Source of the DNA: Candidatus Bathyarchaeota archaeon A05DMB-2 | Lineage (GTDB): Archaea; Thermoproteota; Bathyarchaeia; Bathyarchaeales; Bathycorpusculaceae | Direction: 5' to 3' | Length of the DNA stretch: 64,000 nt | NCBI GenBank assembly: GCA_018475625.1 | Contig: JAAKEZ010000005.1 | Coordinates: 1-64,000, forward strand | Shown here: piece after piece, positions 41,297 through 51,542 of the stretch | How positions within the stretch are numbered: position 1 is the stretch's first letter | Layout: every line of letters begins with the position of its first letter | The notes under the pieces: model-generated | What the model was told of the DNA's origin: nothing | Database searches by the model: none | The model's input: only the letters and a program-made list of their open reading frames with translations | Made by a program: the position numbers and the translations under genes

Positions 41297-43969
41297 GTGA
41301 GGATGAGGAAGAACAAAACAACTGCAGCGATTGCTATATTTCTGATAATGACTTTTGCTGTTTCCCTTGTTGCTTTACCAACCGTCAACGCCGCACCAAC
41401 ATGCAAGACTTATCCAATCATTGGTGCTACTCCGAACCCCGTGGGCGTCGGTCAAGAAACGCTGATAATGATCGGCATAACACAGGCAACGACATCTGCA
41501 CTATATGGATGGGAAGGCTTAACCATAACAATCACGAAACCTGACGGCACCATTGAAAAGCTTGACAATGATGGAAAGGGATACACAACCGATTCAACGG
41601 GACTGACAGGTGTTGTGTACGTTCCCAGCGTGGCCGGCAACTACACTTTGCAGATGCACTTCCCTGAACAGGTTTGTGAGGAAGGAGTTTCTAGCTTCTT
41701 CGGTTACAGCATCGCCCCGAACACAACGATGTTGGGTAGCGACAGCGAAAAAATTACCCTCGTCGTGCAGGATGAACCAATACAGTACTATCCAGGATTC
41801 CCACTTCCAACCGAATTCTGGACGCGGCCAATAGACATGCAGCTTAGAGAATGGGCGCCAATCGCAGGAAACTGGCTGACGACTCCGCGTAATTTCTACG
41901 CTGTTGGCAACGAAGAAGCACCAGAGACTGCTCACATACTGTGGGCAAAGCCGTTAACGTCAGGAGGTCTCGTCGGAGGGGCATTGAACGCATATGACGG
42001 TTCCGAGGAAGCTGTTACCCAGATCGGATACGAGCATGGAGATGCATACGAAGGCAAATGGAGCGGATCAATAATTATGGCGGGCAAACTTTACTACCAG
42101 AAATACGCCAGCGCCGACCCCTACAAGGAAGTAGCCTGCGTAGACCTACATACTGGAAAAGAGCTGTGGTCTAGAGTTTTGCTGAACAACTTGACCTTGA
42201 CGCGCGGTCAAATGCATTATTGGCAAACATACGACAACCAAGGCGTATACGACTACTTATGGGCAACTGGTAACAATGCTACAGCTTCACTTTTGGGCAT
42301 TAATTTGACGAAGATAAATCCTGGAACTATTTGGTGCGCGTTTGATCCTTTCAACGGAGACTTCGTTTACGCACTATATGGCATTCCATCAGGAACCTTT
42401 GCATACGGGCCAAAAGGCGAATTACTGATATATACTTTTGACCTCAGAAACGGCTGGATGACACTTTGGAATTCAACCAACATACCAGCACTGTACGCAA
42501 GTACTCTCCTACCAAGCGGTCAATACACAGTAGCTTACCTGTCGATGGCATGGGGTCAGTGGAGACCAATGGGAAAAGTTGTCAACGCGACAGGTCCAGC
42601 AGGCGTAACCAAGGAAGGAGCTGCCTTTGTACCACCCACAGCGCCTTTGAATCTAAATGGCTATTCGTGGAACAAAACAATACAGCAAAAAGGCTTGCCT
42701 GGTAGCGTTCGAGCAGTCTTTCCGCAGGATAAAATACTCGGTGGAGTCGTGAACCAAACCCACGTCGTCTCATGGGGCATTAGCTTAAAACCGGGAGACG
42801 AAGGACGGGTGATGTATAACACAGTCTGGCAGGCGCCCTCTGAATGGCTTGAAGGCAACCTAACCGTGAGCCTTGGAGCTATCAGTAACATCGACAACGT
42901 TTTCACCGTGAACACAAAAGAAGACAGAATGCGCTATGGCTTCAGCACCTTAACAGGCGAATACCTATGGAAAATCTCTGAACCAATCGCAATGCTCGGA
43001 CACCTTACAGGTGGGCCATCAGGCGAGAACGGCTACATCGCTTACGGCTTACTCTACTGCGGAACCATGAGCGGAGTAATTCAAGCCTTCAATGTTACGA
43101 ACGGCAAGCTAGTGTGGAAGTACGAAGTAAGAGATCCCTACATGCAAGTCCTATGGAGCAACAACTGGCCAGTGGGACACTTAATCGTTACCGACGGAAA
43201 AGTCTACATTGCCAACTTAGAGCACTCTGTCAACCAACCACTGCCACGTGGCGGGCCATTCGTCTGCCTCAACGCAACAACTGGCGAGGTAATATGGAGA
43301 GCAAACGGTCTGTTCCGTCAAACCGTTTGGGGCGGACGCGCAGTCATAGGCGACAGCATAATTGCGACTATGGACACTTACGACCAGCGCATATACGCCA
43401 TAGGTAAAGGTCCAAGCGCCACCACCGTCACAGCACCAGACATTGGCGTGCAAGCCGGTTCCGTTGTAATGATTAAAGGAACCGTGACCGATGTTTCTCC
43501 AGGTACTGAGGAATACGGTTTGAGGGCTCGTTTTCCAAACGGTGTTCCTGCTGTTTCTGACGAGTGCATGAGCGACTGGATGTTGTACGTGTATAAGCAG
43601 TTTCCGCGTCCTTCGAACGCGTCCGGTGTTGAAGTCTCGATAGATGCGATTGACCCTAACAACAACTTTATCCACCTCGGCACAGCCACAAGCGACTCCA
43701 GCGGCACCTTCGGTTTTGCTTGGGAAACACCTAATATCCCAGGCAAGTACACGATAATAGCTACTTTCGGCGGTTCAAAAGCCTACTATGCCTCGTTCGC
43801 AGAAACCTATGCTTATGTGACAGAAGCACCTTCGGAGACACCTGCGCCAACCCCAACGCCTGCGTCAGTTGCTGACCTGTACTTCGTGCCCGCAACAGTA
43901 GGCACGATAGTTGCAATCGCTGTAGTCGGTGCGTTGCTGGCTTTGCTGCTGCTTAGAAAACGACCATAG
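41297..43969 (+). CDS. secreted, membrane-anchored PQQ-like beta-propeller protein
   Basis: About 890 residues. The signal peptide MRKNKTTAAIAIF..TVNA is followed by an Ig-like domain (about 30-120). Then come many PQQ/BamB-type propeller blades, each with an LWK or VIW motif (HTGKELWSRVLL, TGEYLWKIS, NGKLVWKYE, TGEVIWRAN), and another beta domain. A PTPTP linker and a C-terminal helix ending RKRP form the membrane anchor. GTG 41297 is preceded by AAGGAG. It is probably a surface protein, perhaps for binding or scaffolding; no catalytic site is visible. Confidence 0.85.
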   Translation: MRMRKNKTTAAIAIFLIMTFAVSLVALPTVNAAPTCKTYPIIGATPNPVGVGQETLIMIGITQATTSALYGWEGLTITITKPDGTIEKLDNDGKGYTTDSTGLTGVVYVPSVAGNYTLQMHFPEQVCEEGVSSFFGYSIAPNTTMLGSDSEKITLVVQDEPIQYYPGFPLPTEFWTRPIDMQLREWAPIAGNWLTTPRNFYAVGNEEAPETAHILWAKPLTSGGLVGGALNAYDGSEEAVTQIGYEHGDAYEGKWSGSIIMAGKLYYQKYASADPYKEVACVDLHTGKELWSRVLLNNLTLTRGQMHYWQTYDNQGVYDYLWATGNNATASLLGINLTKINPGTIWCAFDPFNGDFVYALYGIPSGTFAYGPKGELLIYTFDLRNGWMTLWNSTNIPALYASTLLPSGQYTVAYLSMAWGQWRPMGKVVNATGPAGVTKEGAAFVPPTAPLNLNGYSWNKTIQQKGLPGSVRAVFPQDKILGGVVNQTHVVSWGISLKPGDEGRVMYNTVWQAPSEWLEGNLTVSLGAISNIDNVFTVNTKEDRMRYGFSTLTGEYLWKISEPIAMLGHLTGGPSGENGYIAYGLLYCGTMSGVIQAFNVTNGKLVWKYEVRDPYMQVLWSNNWPVGHLIVTDGKVYIANLEHSVNQPLPRGGPFVCLNATTGEVIWRANGLFRQTVWGGRAVIGDSIIATMDTYDQRIYAIGKGPSATTVTAPDIGVQAGSVVMIKGTVTDVSPGTEEYGLRARFPNGVPAVSDECMSDWMLYVYKQFPRPSNASGVEVSIDAIDPNNNFIHLGTATSDSSGTFGFAWETPNIPGKYTIIATFGGSKAYYASFAETYAYVTEAPSETPAPTPTPASVADLYFVPATVGTIVAIAVVGALLALLLLRKRP

Positions 43970-44138
43970 CGCCGTAGTCAACGTGCACGGCGCTTCACTT
44001 TCCCCTTTTTAGTATGCTACCACTATTGGCGAGTTGAAGATAGAGAGGCTAAAAGGCGTTTTTTGCTAACTGCGCTCTGGCGGGGAAAAGATGCTTTTGT
44101 AGATAACCCTGAAATACAACCATCTTCGTATATATCCT

Positions 44139-45365
44139 ATGGCAGTCGATGAGCCTCCTGTAATCAGTCCTTCAGTTAAGAAGTGGGTTCTTGTTTCAGC
44201 CCTGATGGGCTACGCAGCCTTGGTGATTTATCTTCTCTATTTTGTCGGCATAAACGACTTGATTGATGTCATCGGAAGAGTGAACTTGGGCATCTATACT
44301 CTGGCAGTCGCCAGCCTCATTATATCCCTAACGTTCCATACTCTGGTCTGGTTCCAACTCCTCAACGCCTTGGCAATCAAGCTTGGCTTCCGCAAAACAT
44401 ACACATTATACTGGGTCGGGGTGTTCGTGGACAACCTGATTCCAGGCGGCTGGTCAGGCGACCTGTTCAAGGCTTACCTGCTGAACAAGGACCCAAGCGT
44501 GCAGAGTGGTAAGGCGGTGGCTTCGGTCGTTGCCAAGAACCTGTATGAAGCCATATTCAACTTGAGCAGCATGGTTTTCGGTCTCGTTCTGCTCTTGCTA
44601 AACTACACTCTTGAGGGCTCAATTCTCATAAGCCTCGGGGGAATAATGCTGCTGCTGACCTTGCCGCTGATTATTCTCCTCACAGCTAGCTTCAAGCCTA
44701 AAGGCGCGAAAAAACTTGTTGATGGGTTTTTCCGTTTTCTCCATCGCGCGAGCAGAAAACGCTGGAACCCTACTTCGCTTCAGACGAAGGTGGAGAAGGC
44801 ACTTGGCGATTATCATGAGGGGATGAAAATTCTTCTGAGCAATCCGCGGATGTTTTTCAAGCCTATGATATTGTCTTTCTTCGCGTGGGGCTTTGAAGTG
44901 TTGATGCTGCTTTTCGTGTTCGCATCATTGGGGCTGCTGATTCCAGTAGATAAAGTCATTATCGTCCGTTCTATCGCGGGCAACGTTGAGGCTCAAGGAT
45001 ACGCCTTCGTCGGCTATGCCCAGATTATCACGACGCAAATCTACGCGGCACTATATGTACCCCACGCTGTAGGTTTATCCGTAGCGTTGCTCGGTGGTGT
45101 CCTGATTTTTCTGTTGAAAACCGGAATCTCTTACACCGCTTTCCACTACACAGTCATCTCACCACGCAACAGCAATCGCAAACGCTACACCAAGGATGAA
45201 ACACCAAAACCGGCAGAACACAAGAATAGCCAACTTCAGGGCGAGTCAGGAAGGACTATAGTCGTGAACAATTTTTCTGAAATGGTTCATAGAAGAACCA
45301 AAAGAGGAGAGGTTAGAGGTCTACCCTGCAGAGACGTCAACTCTGCACGGAGCGGCTTTAAATAG
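44139..45365 (+). CDS. UPF0104/AglD-like membrane protein
   Basis: 408 residues with about eight membrane helices and the family motif FVDNLIPGGWSGDLFKAYLLNKD. The UPF0104 family includes the membrane part of lysylphosphatidylglycerol synthases and AglD-linked proteins and may flip lipids. No glycosyltransferase domain is fused. The tail (about 330-408) is polar and hydrophilic. A TATA-like gtatatatcc lies just before the ATG, which suggests leaderless translation. Confidence 0.85.
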   Translation: MAVDEPPVISPSVKKWVLVSALMGYAALVIYLLYFVGINDLIDVIGRVNLGIYTLAVASLIISLTFHTLVWFQLLNALAIKLGFRKTYTLYWVGVFVDNLIPGGWSGDLFKAYLLNKDPSVQSGKAVASVVAKNLYEAIFNLSSMVFGLVLLLLNYTLEGSILISLGGIMLLLTLPLIILLTASFKPKGAKKLVDGFFRFLHRASRKRWNPTSLQTKVEKALGDYHEGMKILLSNPRMFFKPMILSFFAWGFEVLMLLFVFASLGLLIPVDKVIIVRSIAGNVEAQGYAFVGYAQIITTQIYAALYVPHAVGLSVALLGGVLIFLLKTGISYTAFHYTVISPRNSNRKRYTKDETPKPAEHKNSQLQGESGRTIVVNNFSEMVHRRTKRGEVRGLPCRDVNSARSGFK

Positions 45366-45549
45366 GGGGCAATAGAAAAAAATCGCACACCAGCTCCGCA
45401 GAGCGCATTCAGCAATTGACTGCAAAGTTGCTATGGTGCCACACAGAAAAAAAGGCTGAATCAACTATAAAGCTAATAAATAACTTCAGCTTATTGTGTT
45501 AAAAACCGTTCCAGCGATAACTAAAACTTGGGAAAGGAGAAGAATAGAA

Positions 45550-47640
45550 ATGTCGTTCCAACCATGGCTGATAGCGCCCATATCCGCAATAGTCAGCATC
45601 CTCATAGGCTTATACTTTTACCGCTACGTCGAAAAACAAGACCGCGGAAACCAAACCATGCAGGAAATCTCAGACGCCATCCGAACAGGCGCCAACGCTT
45701 TCCTGAAAAGAGAATACCGCACACTCGCCATCTTCGTAGGCGCTGTAAGCGTTCTGCTGTTCATATTCCTCCCAACACCCATATGGCAAGGCGAACCAAT
45801 CAGAAACCTCACCATAACCCTATCATATATCTTCGGCTCAGCTTGCTCCGCACTCGCAGGCTACCTCGGCTTAACAGTCGCCACCAAAGCTAACGCCAGA
45901 GTCGCAAGGGGTGCTCAACAAGGATTAAACAAGGCTTTCCCGATAGGATTCCGCGGCGGAGCAGTAATGGGCTTATCCGTTGTCGGCGTCGGCTTGCTCG
46001 GCATAAGCGTAGTTTACGCGATTGTTGGTTTATCTCCAACTGAGGAAGTTCCCGCAGTGCTGGCGTACAGTTTCGGCGCAAGCGCCTTGGCTCTTTTCGC
46101 GAAGGCTGGCGGCGGAATTTACACCAAAACCGCGGACATAAGCGCCGACCTAGTGGGCAAGGTGGAGCTTGATTTGCCTGAGGATGACCCGCGAAACCCA
46201 GCTGTCATCGCGGACAACGTTGGCGACAATGTCGGCGACGTTGCAGGCATGGGGGCAGACCTGTTTGACTCTTACGTCGCAAGCATCGTGGCTACGATGA
46301 TTCTCGGCGCAGCTCTTGCGATTAGTGGGAGCTATGCGTATTTGGAGATACCGTTGGTGTTTGCGGGTGTGGGCATTTTCGCTTCCGTTATAGGCTCTTT
46401 GATTGTTCGAATCAGCAAGAAGGGTAACCCTGGTAACGCGCTTAACATGGGAACTTACGTGACCTGCGCGATTTTCGGCGGGTTGACGGCTATCACCACC
46501 TACTTGATGAGCTATCCTTGGGAGATTTGGGGTGCCGCCACTGTTGGTTTGGTTGCTGGAGTGATAATTGGCGTGACGACTGATTATTTTACTTCTGAGG
46601 ACAAGACACCTGTTATCAAGACGGCTGAAGCGTCAAAGAGTGGTCCTGCGATTAATATCATTACCGGTTTTTCGTATGGTTTACGGAGTATTATTTTTCC
46701 TTTGATTGGTATTGGTGTTGCAGCGGCAATTGCGTACAAGCTGCTGGAGCCTTTAGGTGGCGTGTCTTACGGAGTCTTTGGAATTTCGATGGCTGCTGTC
46801 GGCATGCTCTCAATCGTTGGGTTGACGGTTTCGAATGATGCTTACGGTCCAATTGTGGATAACGCGAAGGGCGTAGCGGAGCAGTCTGGGCTAAGCGAGG
46901 AAGTTGTAGCTGTTACGGATAAGCTTGACGCAGCGGGAAACACGGCGAAGGCTATAACAAAGGGTTTTGCGATTGGCGCTGCGGGTTTAACGGTGATTTC
47001 GTTACTGGCAGCTTTTCAGGAGATCGCTTCGAAGGCTGGTCATGTTGCCGTGTTTGACATTATGAACCCGCTGGTTTTGATGGGTGCCTTGGTGGGCGTG
47101 GCGATGCCTGCAGTGTTCTCAGCCATGCTCATGTTGGGTGTGGGGCGGAACGCTGAGCGGATGATTGCTGAGATACGGCGGCAGTTCCGTGAGATTCCAG
47201 GTTTGAAGGAGGGTAAACCAGGTGTGAAGCCTGACTACGCAAGGTGCGTTGATATTGCGACGATAGGTGCGATTCGTGAGTTGATGCCGGCAAGTGTGGT
47301 TGCGATTGCGGTTACCCTTATCATCGGTTTTGTCGGCGGGATTAACGCTTTGGGCGGCTACTTGGCAGGCGCAATCCTGTCAAGCTTGCTGCTGGCGCTA
47401 CTAATGTCGAATGCCGGCGGCTTGTGGGATAACGCGAAGAAGCTGATTGAGACTGGTGTTCATGGCGGAAAAGGATCTGAAGCGCACAAGGCTGCGGTGG
47501 TCGGAGACACAGTTGGTGACCCATTCAAGGACACTGCGGGACCATCGTTAAACACGATGATAACGGTGATGTCGCTGGTTGCTTCGCTGTTCGCCGCGTT
47601 GATAGTGCAGTATAACTTGATAGGCTTCCTTGGACTATAA
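45550..47640 (+). CDS. hppA: membrane H+-pumping pyrophosphatase, K+-independent type
   Basis: 696 residues from the ATG at 45550, chosen because GGAAAGGAG lies 14 bases before it; a TTG at 45496 gives an 18-residue longer frame without signal. About 16 helices are present. Catalytic motifs are [33 protein letters not shown] and [19 protein letters not shown]. In the ion-specificity motif [10 protein letters not shown] a lysine follows GNTA, where K+-dependent enzymes have alanine. This marks a K+-independent H+ pump. It recovers energy from pyrophosphate. Confidence 0.95.
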   Translation: MSFQPWLIAPISAIVSILIGLYFYRYVEKQDRGNQTMQEISDAIRTGANAFLKREYRTLAIFVGAVSVLLFIFLPTPIWQGEPIRNLTITLSYIFGSACSALAGYLGLTVATKANARVARGAQQGLNKAFPIGFRGGAVMGLSVVGVGLLGISVVYAIVGLSPTEEVPAVLAYSFGASALALFAKAGGGIYTKTADISADLVGKVELDLPEDDPRNPAVIADNVGDNVGDVAGMGADLFDSYVASIVATMILGAALAISGSYAYLEIPLVFAGVGIFASVIGSLIVRISKKGNPGNALNMGTYVTCAIFGGLTAITTYLMSYPWEIWGAATVGLVAGVIIGVTTDYFTSEDKTPVIKTAEASKSGPAINIITGFSYGLRSIIFPLIGIGVAAAIAYKLLEPLGGVSYGVFGISMAAVGMLSIVGLTVSNDAYGPIVDNAKGVAEQSGLSEEVVAVTDKLDAAGNTAKAITKGFAIGAAGLTVISLLAAFQEIASKAGHVAVFDIMNPLVLMGALVGVAMPAVFSAMLMLGVGRNAERMIAEIRRQFREIPGLKEGKPGVKPDYARCVDIATIGAIRELMPASVVAIAVTLIIGFVGGINALGGYLAGAILSSLLLALLMSNAGGLWDNAKKLIETGVHGGKGSEAHKAAVVGDTVGDPFKDTAGPSLNTMITVMSLVASLFAALIVQYNLIGFLGL

Positions 47641-47841
47641 GATTAAAGCGCTGAAACTGGCGGGTGAAATTTATATTTAGCCCCCTTATTCAAAGGGTCC
47701 GTGCATAGCGCTGAAAGTCAGCTGTGACCCAGTTTTCTCTCTTTAGGTTTTCTGCAACGAACCGCTGTTAGGCTCCAAAAATGCTGTAGCTGTACGATGC
47801 GGCGGCGCGCACTACGAAAAGAAAGTAGGGATAGTATAGCT

Positions 47842-48810
47842 TTATTGTTTCATTCCACATTTTGATAGAAGACGTTGCCACCTCTCGTCTGTCACGCGTT
47901 GAACTTCTTCCAGCAGCTTCCTGCCCTGCGGTTTAAACATGTGGCTGAAACGTCCTTGACCTTTCAAGTATTCCGTTACAAGCTTCTTTTTCTGAGGTGC
48001 AAGCGCAATGAGCTTGCTGGGCGTTGACAATTGGCATTGCCCGTTGATTGATTCCCACAATGGGAACACGCACGTCTCCACCGCCAGTTTCGAGTACTCA
48101 ATGGATTTCGCAGGGTCGCTACGCCATCCACGCGGACAAGGCGCAAAAACATGCAGGAACGCCGGGCCTTCAACCTCCAAGCCCTTCCGCACCTTCGTCA
48201 GCATATCCCGCCAGTAATACGGCGAAGCAGTAGCCACGTACGGCATTTCATGCGCCACCATAATCTCGGCAATAGGCTTCTTGTACTCCAGCTTTCCCGG
48301 AATTACCGTGCCAGCAGGCGAAGTAGTTGTGGCAGCGCCGTGTGGAGTTCCACCGCTACGTTGAATTCCCGTGTTCATGTATGCCTCGTTATCGTACAGC
48401 ACGAACAGGAAATCGTGCCCTCGCTCAACTGCGCCTGAAAGCGCTTGGATGCCTATGTCGTACGTGCCGCCGTCACCTGCAAGCGCTATAACGTCCACAT
48501 GCTCATACTTCACTTTGCCTTTTTTCTTCAGTATCTTCAATGCAGCTTCGATGCCGGAAGCGTTTGCGGCAGCGGTTTCGAAAGCGGTGTGCAACCACGG
48601 CACAGCCCAAGAAGTGTACGGATAAATCGAAGAGACCACTTCCATGCAGCCAGTAGCCTCAGTCACGATTGTGGGTCCACGCGTTGCCTTCATTATCATC
48701 CGCAGCACAGTTGCAGGTCCGCAACCCGCGCATGCCCTATGACCTGATAGGAACAAGTCTGGTTTTTCTGCGATATCTTTTGTCGTGAATTTCCATTCTT
48801 CAGTCGCCAT
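47842..48810 (-). CDS. porB: pyruvate:ferredoxin oxidoreductase subunit beta
   Basis: 322 residues with GHRACAGCGPATVLRMI (cluster and TPP region), ALAGDGGTYDIGIQALSGA (TPP-Mg2+ motif GDG..) and LYDNEAYMNTGIQRSGGTPHGAATTTSP. It binds thiamine pyrophosphate and, with the alpha, gamma and delta subunits, oxidises pyruvate to acetyl-CoA and reduces ferredoxin. Last gene of the por operon. Confidence 0.95.
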   Translation of the reverse strand: MATEEWKFTTKDIAEKPDLFLSGHRACAGCGPATVLRMIMKATRGPTIVTEATGCMEVVSSIYPYTSWAVPWLHTAFETAAANASGIEAALKILKKKGKVKYEHVDVIALAGDGGTYDIGIQALSGAVERGHDFLFVLYDNEAYMNTGIQRSGGTPHGAATTTSPAGTVIPGKLEYKKPIAEIMVAHEMPYVATASPYYWRDMLTKVRKGLEVEGPAFLHVFAPCPRGWRSDPAKSIEYSKLAVETCVFPLWESINGQCQLSTPSKLIALAPQKKKLVTEYLKGQGRFSHMFKPQGRKLLEEVQRVTDERWQRLLSKCGMKQ

Positions 48811-48826
48811 TTTTCATTCCTCCCTT

Positions 48827-50059
48827 TTACTCTCTTAACCCCAAATATTGTATTGGATTCTCAACACGTTTTGTCTGCAGTATCCGTTGTAAGTCTTCGT
48901 AGATTCCACGCAGTTCCCGTGGACTCGTGTCTCTTCCACCCAAACCGTAAATATAGTTCACAACGAATGGCTGAGCGTTTGCCTCGTAGAGCGCATGGCG
49001 AACCTCATGAAAAACTGCGCCGCCGTAGCCGCCGAAACTCATGCTCTTGTCCATGACCGCGATTGCTTTAACGCTTTCCAGCGCACTTCGGATCTCTTCG
49101 ACTGACAATGGTCTGAACGTGCGCAACCTCAAAAGCCCTGCTTTCACGCCTTCTTGGCGCAGTTCGTCAACAATAGTTTTCATGGTGCCAGCTGTTGAGC
49201 CTAAGCACACCGCTGCGATTTCGGCGTCATCAAGGCAGTAAGCGTCAACTAAACCGTTTCCGTATTTTCTGCCGCTGAGCTCTGCGAACTCGTCGTTGAC
49301 TTGTTGAATCACTGTTAAAGCGTTCTTCATGGCTTCTTCTTGCTGCCGTTTGAACTCGAAATAGTAGTTTTGCAGCGCTATTGGACCCATGGTCATCGGG
49401 TTATCTGGGTCAAGCTTGAAAGGCACAGTTTTTCCTTCATGGGTGAGCACGTTGGGCAAGCGGCGTGTTCCAACAAACTTTTTGACAGCATCATCCGGTA
49501 GCGTCTCCACGTTTTCCAACGTGTGGCTAAGCGTGAACCCGTCTAAACCTACCATGACGGGTAGAAGGACATCGAGGTCCTCCGCAATCCTGAACGCTTG
49601 AATTATCGAGTCATAGGCTTCCTGTGCATTCTCGGCGTAAAGCTGAATCCAACCGCTGTCTCTCTGCGCCATGCTGTCCGAGTGGTCGCAGTGAATATTC
49701 AGCGGAGCAGACAAAGCCCTGTTAACCACTGCCATAACCACTGGCGCACGGCAACCTGAGGTAACGAAAAGCATTTCATGCATCAACGCTAGACCGGCAG
49801 ACGCCGTGGCGGTGAAGGCTCTTGCACCTGTAACAGAAGCCGATAAACACGCAGCCATCGCGCTGTGCTCAGACTCTACGCACACGAATTCGGTTTCGAC
49901 TTCGCCGTTCGCCACGTACTCGCTGAATTTTTCAACTATGATGGTTTGCGGAGTGATAGGGTACGCGGCTACGACGTCCACATCTGACTGTTTAGCTGCA
50001 TAGGCAACTGCTTCGTCTCCGCTCATCGCGTTTTTTTCGTGTTTGACCAAACTTGCCAT
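48827..50059 (-). CDS. porA: pyruvate:ferredoxin oxidoreductase subunit alpha
   Basis: 410 residues. AYPITPQTIIVEKFSEYVANG and NRALSAPLNIHCDHSDSMAQRDSGWIQ are strongly diagnostic for Por alpha with pyruvate specificity. Other motifs are FVCVESEHSAMAACLSAS and DKSMSFGGYGGAVFHEVR. It lies 16 bases before porB and 6 after porD. Confidence 0.95.
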   Translation of the reverse strand: MASLVKHEKNAMSGDEAVAYAAKQSDVDVVAAYPITPQTIIVEKFSEYVANGEVETEFVCVESEHSAMAACLSASVTGARAFTATASAGLALMHEMLFVTSGCRAPVVMAVVNRALSAPLNIHCDHSDSMAQRDSGWIQLYAENAQEAYDSIIQAFRIAEDLDVLLPVMVGLDGFTLSHTLENVETLPDDAVKKFVGTRRLPNVLTHEGKTVPFKLDPDNPMTMGPIALQNYYFEFKRQQEEAMKNALTVIQQVNDEFAELSGRKYGNGLVDAYCLDDAEIAAVCLGSTAGTMKTIVDELRQEGVKAGLLRLRTFRPLSVEEIRSALESVKAIAVMDKSMSFGGYGGAVFHEVRHALYEANAQPFVVNYIYGLGGRDTSPRELRGIYEDLQRILQTKRVENPIQYLGLRE

Positions 50060-50065
50060 TTTCCA

Positions 50066-50350
50066 TTACTCCTGTTCAAACTTCATCGTTATAGCCTTGG
50101 TTGGACACTCGTTGGCGCATATGCCGCAACCCTTGCAGTAGCGGGTGTCAAACTCTATGTCTCCTTTTTCCGGTCGCCAATGGATTGCTCCATCAGGGCA
50201 GAAGGCAACGCACAGCAAACAGCGAGTGCATTTTACAGGGTCACGTAAAGGAGTGTAAGTCTTCCAATCTCCTGTCAAGAAATCGGTGCTTGCTTTTGAG
50301 CAGACGCCTGCAGGCGCGATTTCCTTCCAGCCCTTATCCTTCACAGTCAT
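50066..50350 (-). CDS. porD: pyruvate:ferredoxin oxidoreductase subunit delta
   Basis: 94 residues with two [4Fe-4S] motifs (CTRCLLCVAFCP and CKGCGICANECP). It carries electrons to external ferredoxin. It overlaps porC by four bases. Confidence 0.95.
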   Translation of the reverse strand: MTVKDKGWKEIAPAGVCSKASTDFLTGDWKTYTPLRDPVKCTRCLLCVAFCPDGAIHWRPEKGDIEFDTRYCKGCGICANECPTKAITMKFEQE

Positions 50351-50907
50351 TCTTTCTTTGCCTCCTGATAAGCTTCCTTGATAACCGCAAAGTTTTTCTC
50401 CGCAATGTCCAACCTGAAACGTTCCTTAACTATTTTTTCAACACTTTCCAAGGCAACTATACCTGTGGCACGGGCAACGGTTCCAAGCAATGCAGTGTTT
50501 GTAATAGGCATGCCCAGGATTTTCAAAGCGATTTCCGTAGCAGGAATTGTCCAAAGATGCCCCTTCTTGGTCTTGAGGTTTTCCCTAACCTTAGCAACCT
50601 CATCAGCAGAATTCACCACTATCACGCAGTCATCCCTCAATCCAGAAGCCACTGGAACAGTCTTTAACAACGTCGGGTCCAAAACCACCACAACGTCTGG
50701 TTCATAAACCGCACAGTGTATCCTGATTGGCTTCGTGCTTATCCGTGTGAACGCCGTCACAGGAGCACCCATTCTTTCGGGACCGAACTCTGGAAATGAC
50801 TGGATGTATTTGCCTTCGTGCAGAGCTGTTCGCGCGAGCAGCTCGCTGGCTGTCCACGCGCCTTGTCCGCCTCTGCCGTGCCACCTGAATTCTACGATCT
50901 CTTTCAA
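50347..50907 (-). CDS. porC: pyruvate:ferredoxin oxidoreductase subunit gamma
   Basis: 186 residues. EFRWHGRGGQGAWTASELLARTA and SFPEFGPERMGAPVTAFTRI are the gamma-subunit signatures. First gene of the por operon, order C-D-A-B as in many archaea. Confidence 0.95.
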   Translation of the reverse strand: MKEIVEFRWHGRGGQGAWTASELLARTALHEGKYIQSFPEFGPERMGAPVTAFTRISTKPIRIHCAVYEPDVVVVLDPTLLKTVPVASGLRDDCVIVVNSADEVAKVRENLKTKKGHLWTIPATEIALKILGMPITNTALLGTVARATGIVALESVEKIVKERFRLDIAEKNFAVIKEAYQEAKKE

Positions 50908-51217
50908 CCTAGCCTTTTACTCCCCTTTGATGGTTTTCCCATTTAATAGTAAATTCCCTTCATATACATTTTTCTAGAAAAGCGCGGTATCCAATTGAGT
51001 ATTGTAAAGCAGCATTGTTTAACTTTGTCATTGGCTATTGCCTCTTGCAAAGGAGCGCAGCCAAAGGCGGCAGAATTCTTCTAAATACTCTTTTAGGTTG
51101 CTGGAGCTCGGGTTGAATTAAAGAAGAAAAGAATGACTTGCTGAACTGCTAGGGCATGTTACAGTTTATATAAGGGGGCTATAGAATTTTCACAGGCCAG
51201 TTCTGAAATTTCATGAA
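50908..51217. promoter_or_regulatory. por promoter region
   Basis: No gene. On the minus strand, tatatgaaggg with flanking AT (about 50955-50970) lies upstream of porC and is a likely TATA element. A second AT box, tttatataag, lies at 51166-51175 near a G run; its target is unclear. Confidence 0.4.
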
Positions 51218-51475
51218 CTACTTTTTCTTCTTTCCCGAATCAACATCAATGTCTTCTCCGCTCAAGAGAAGACGCAGAGACTTCACCTCGTCACGCAGCA
51301 TTGTTATCTCGCTTTCTAATGCTTTTGCTTTCGCATCCGCCATCTTCTTAAGCTCCTCAATCTCCAACAACAAATTCTTCCGCTCGGCTTCCAAAGCTCG
51401 AATCCGCTCGACAGTGCTCTTGAAACTGCTCACGTAAACCCACCCAATGATAAAAGGAATTACACCGTGCAACAC
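51218..51475 (-). CDS. small coiled-coil protein with N-terminal hydrophobic segment
   Basis: 85 residues. A short hydrophobic stretch (VIPFIIGWVYVSSF, 5-18) is followed by a coiled coil (about 20-70; TVERIRALEAERKNLLLEIEELKKM..) and a basic tail (GKKKK). It could be a membrane-tethered coiled coil. No family recognised. It diverges from the LeuA-like gene 67 bases away. Confidence 0.65.
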   Translation of the reverse strand: MLHGVIPFIIGWVYVSSFKSTVERIRALEAERKNLLLEIEELKKMADAKAKALESEITMLRDEVKSLRLLLSGEDIDVDSGKKKK

Positions 51476-51542
51476 TTAAAACTTTTGCAGTTCTATACCG
51501 CAGAGGCAACACCCCTATGGAAGACAGATTCAGTTTTTATAT

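Noticed and set aside
47641-47841. Possible non-coding RNA between hppA and porB
   Set aside because: A TATA-like box and short palindromes are present, but no stable fold or known RNA motif could be recognised.
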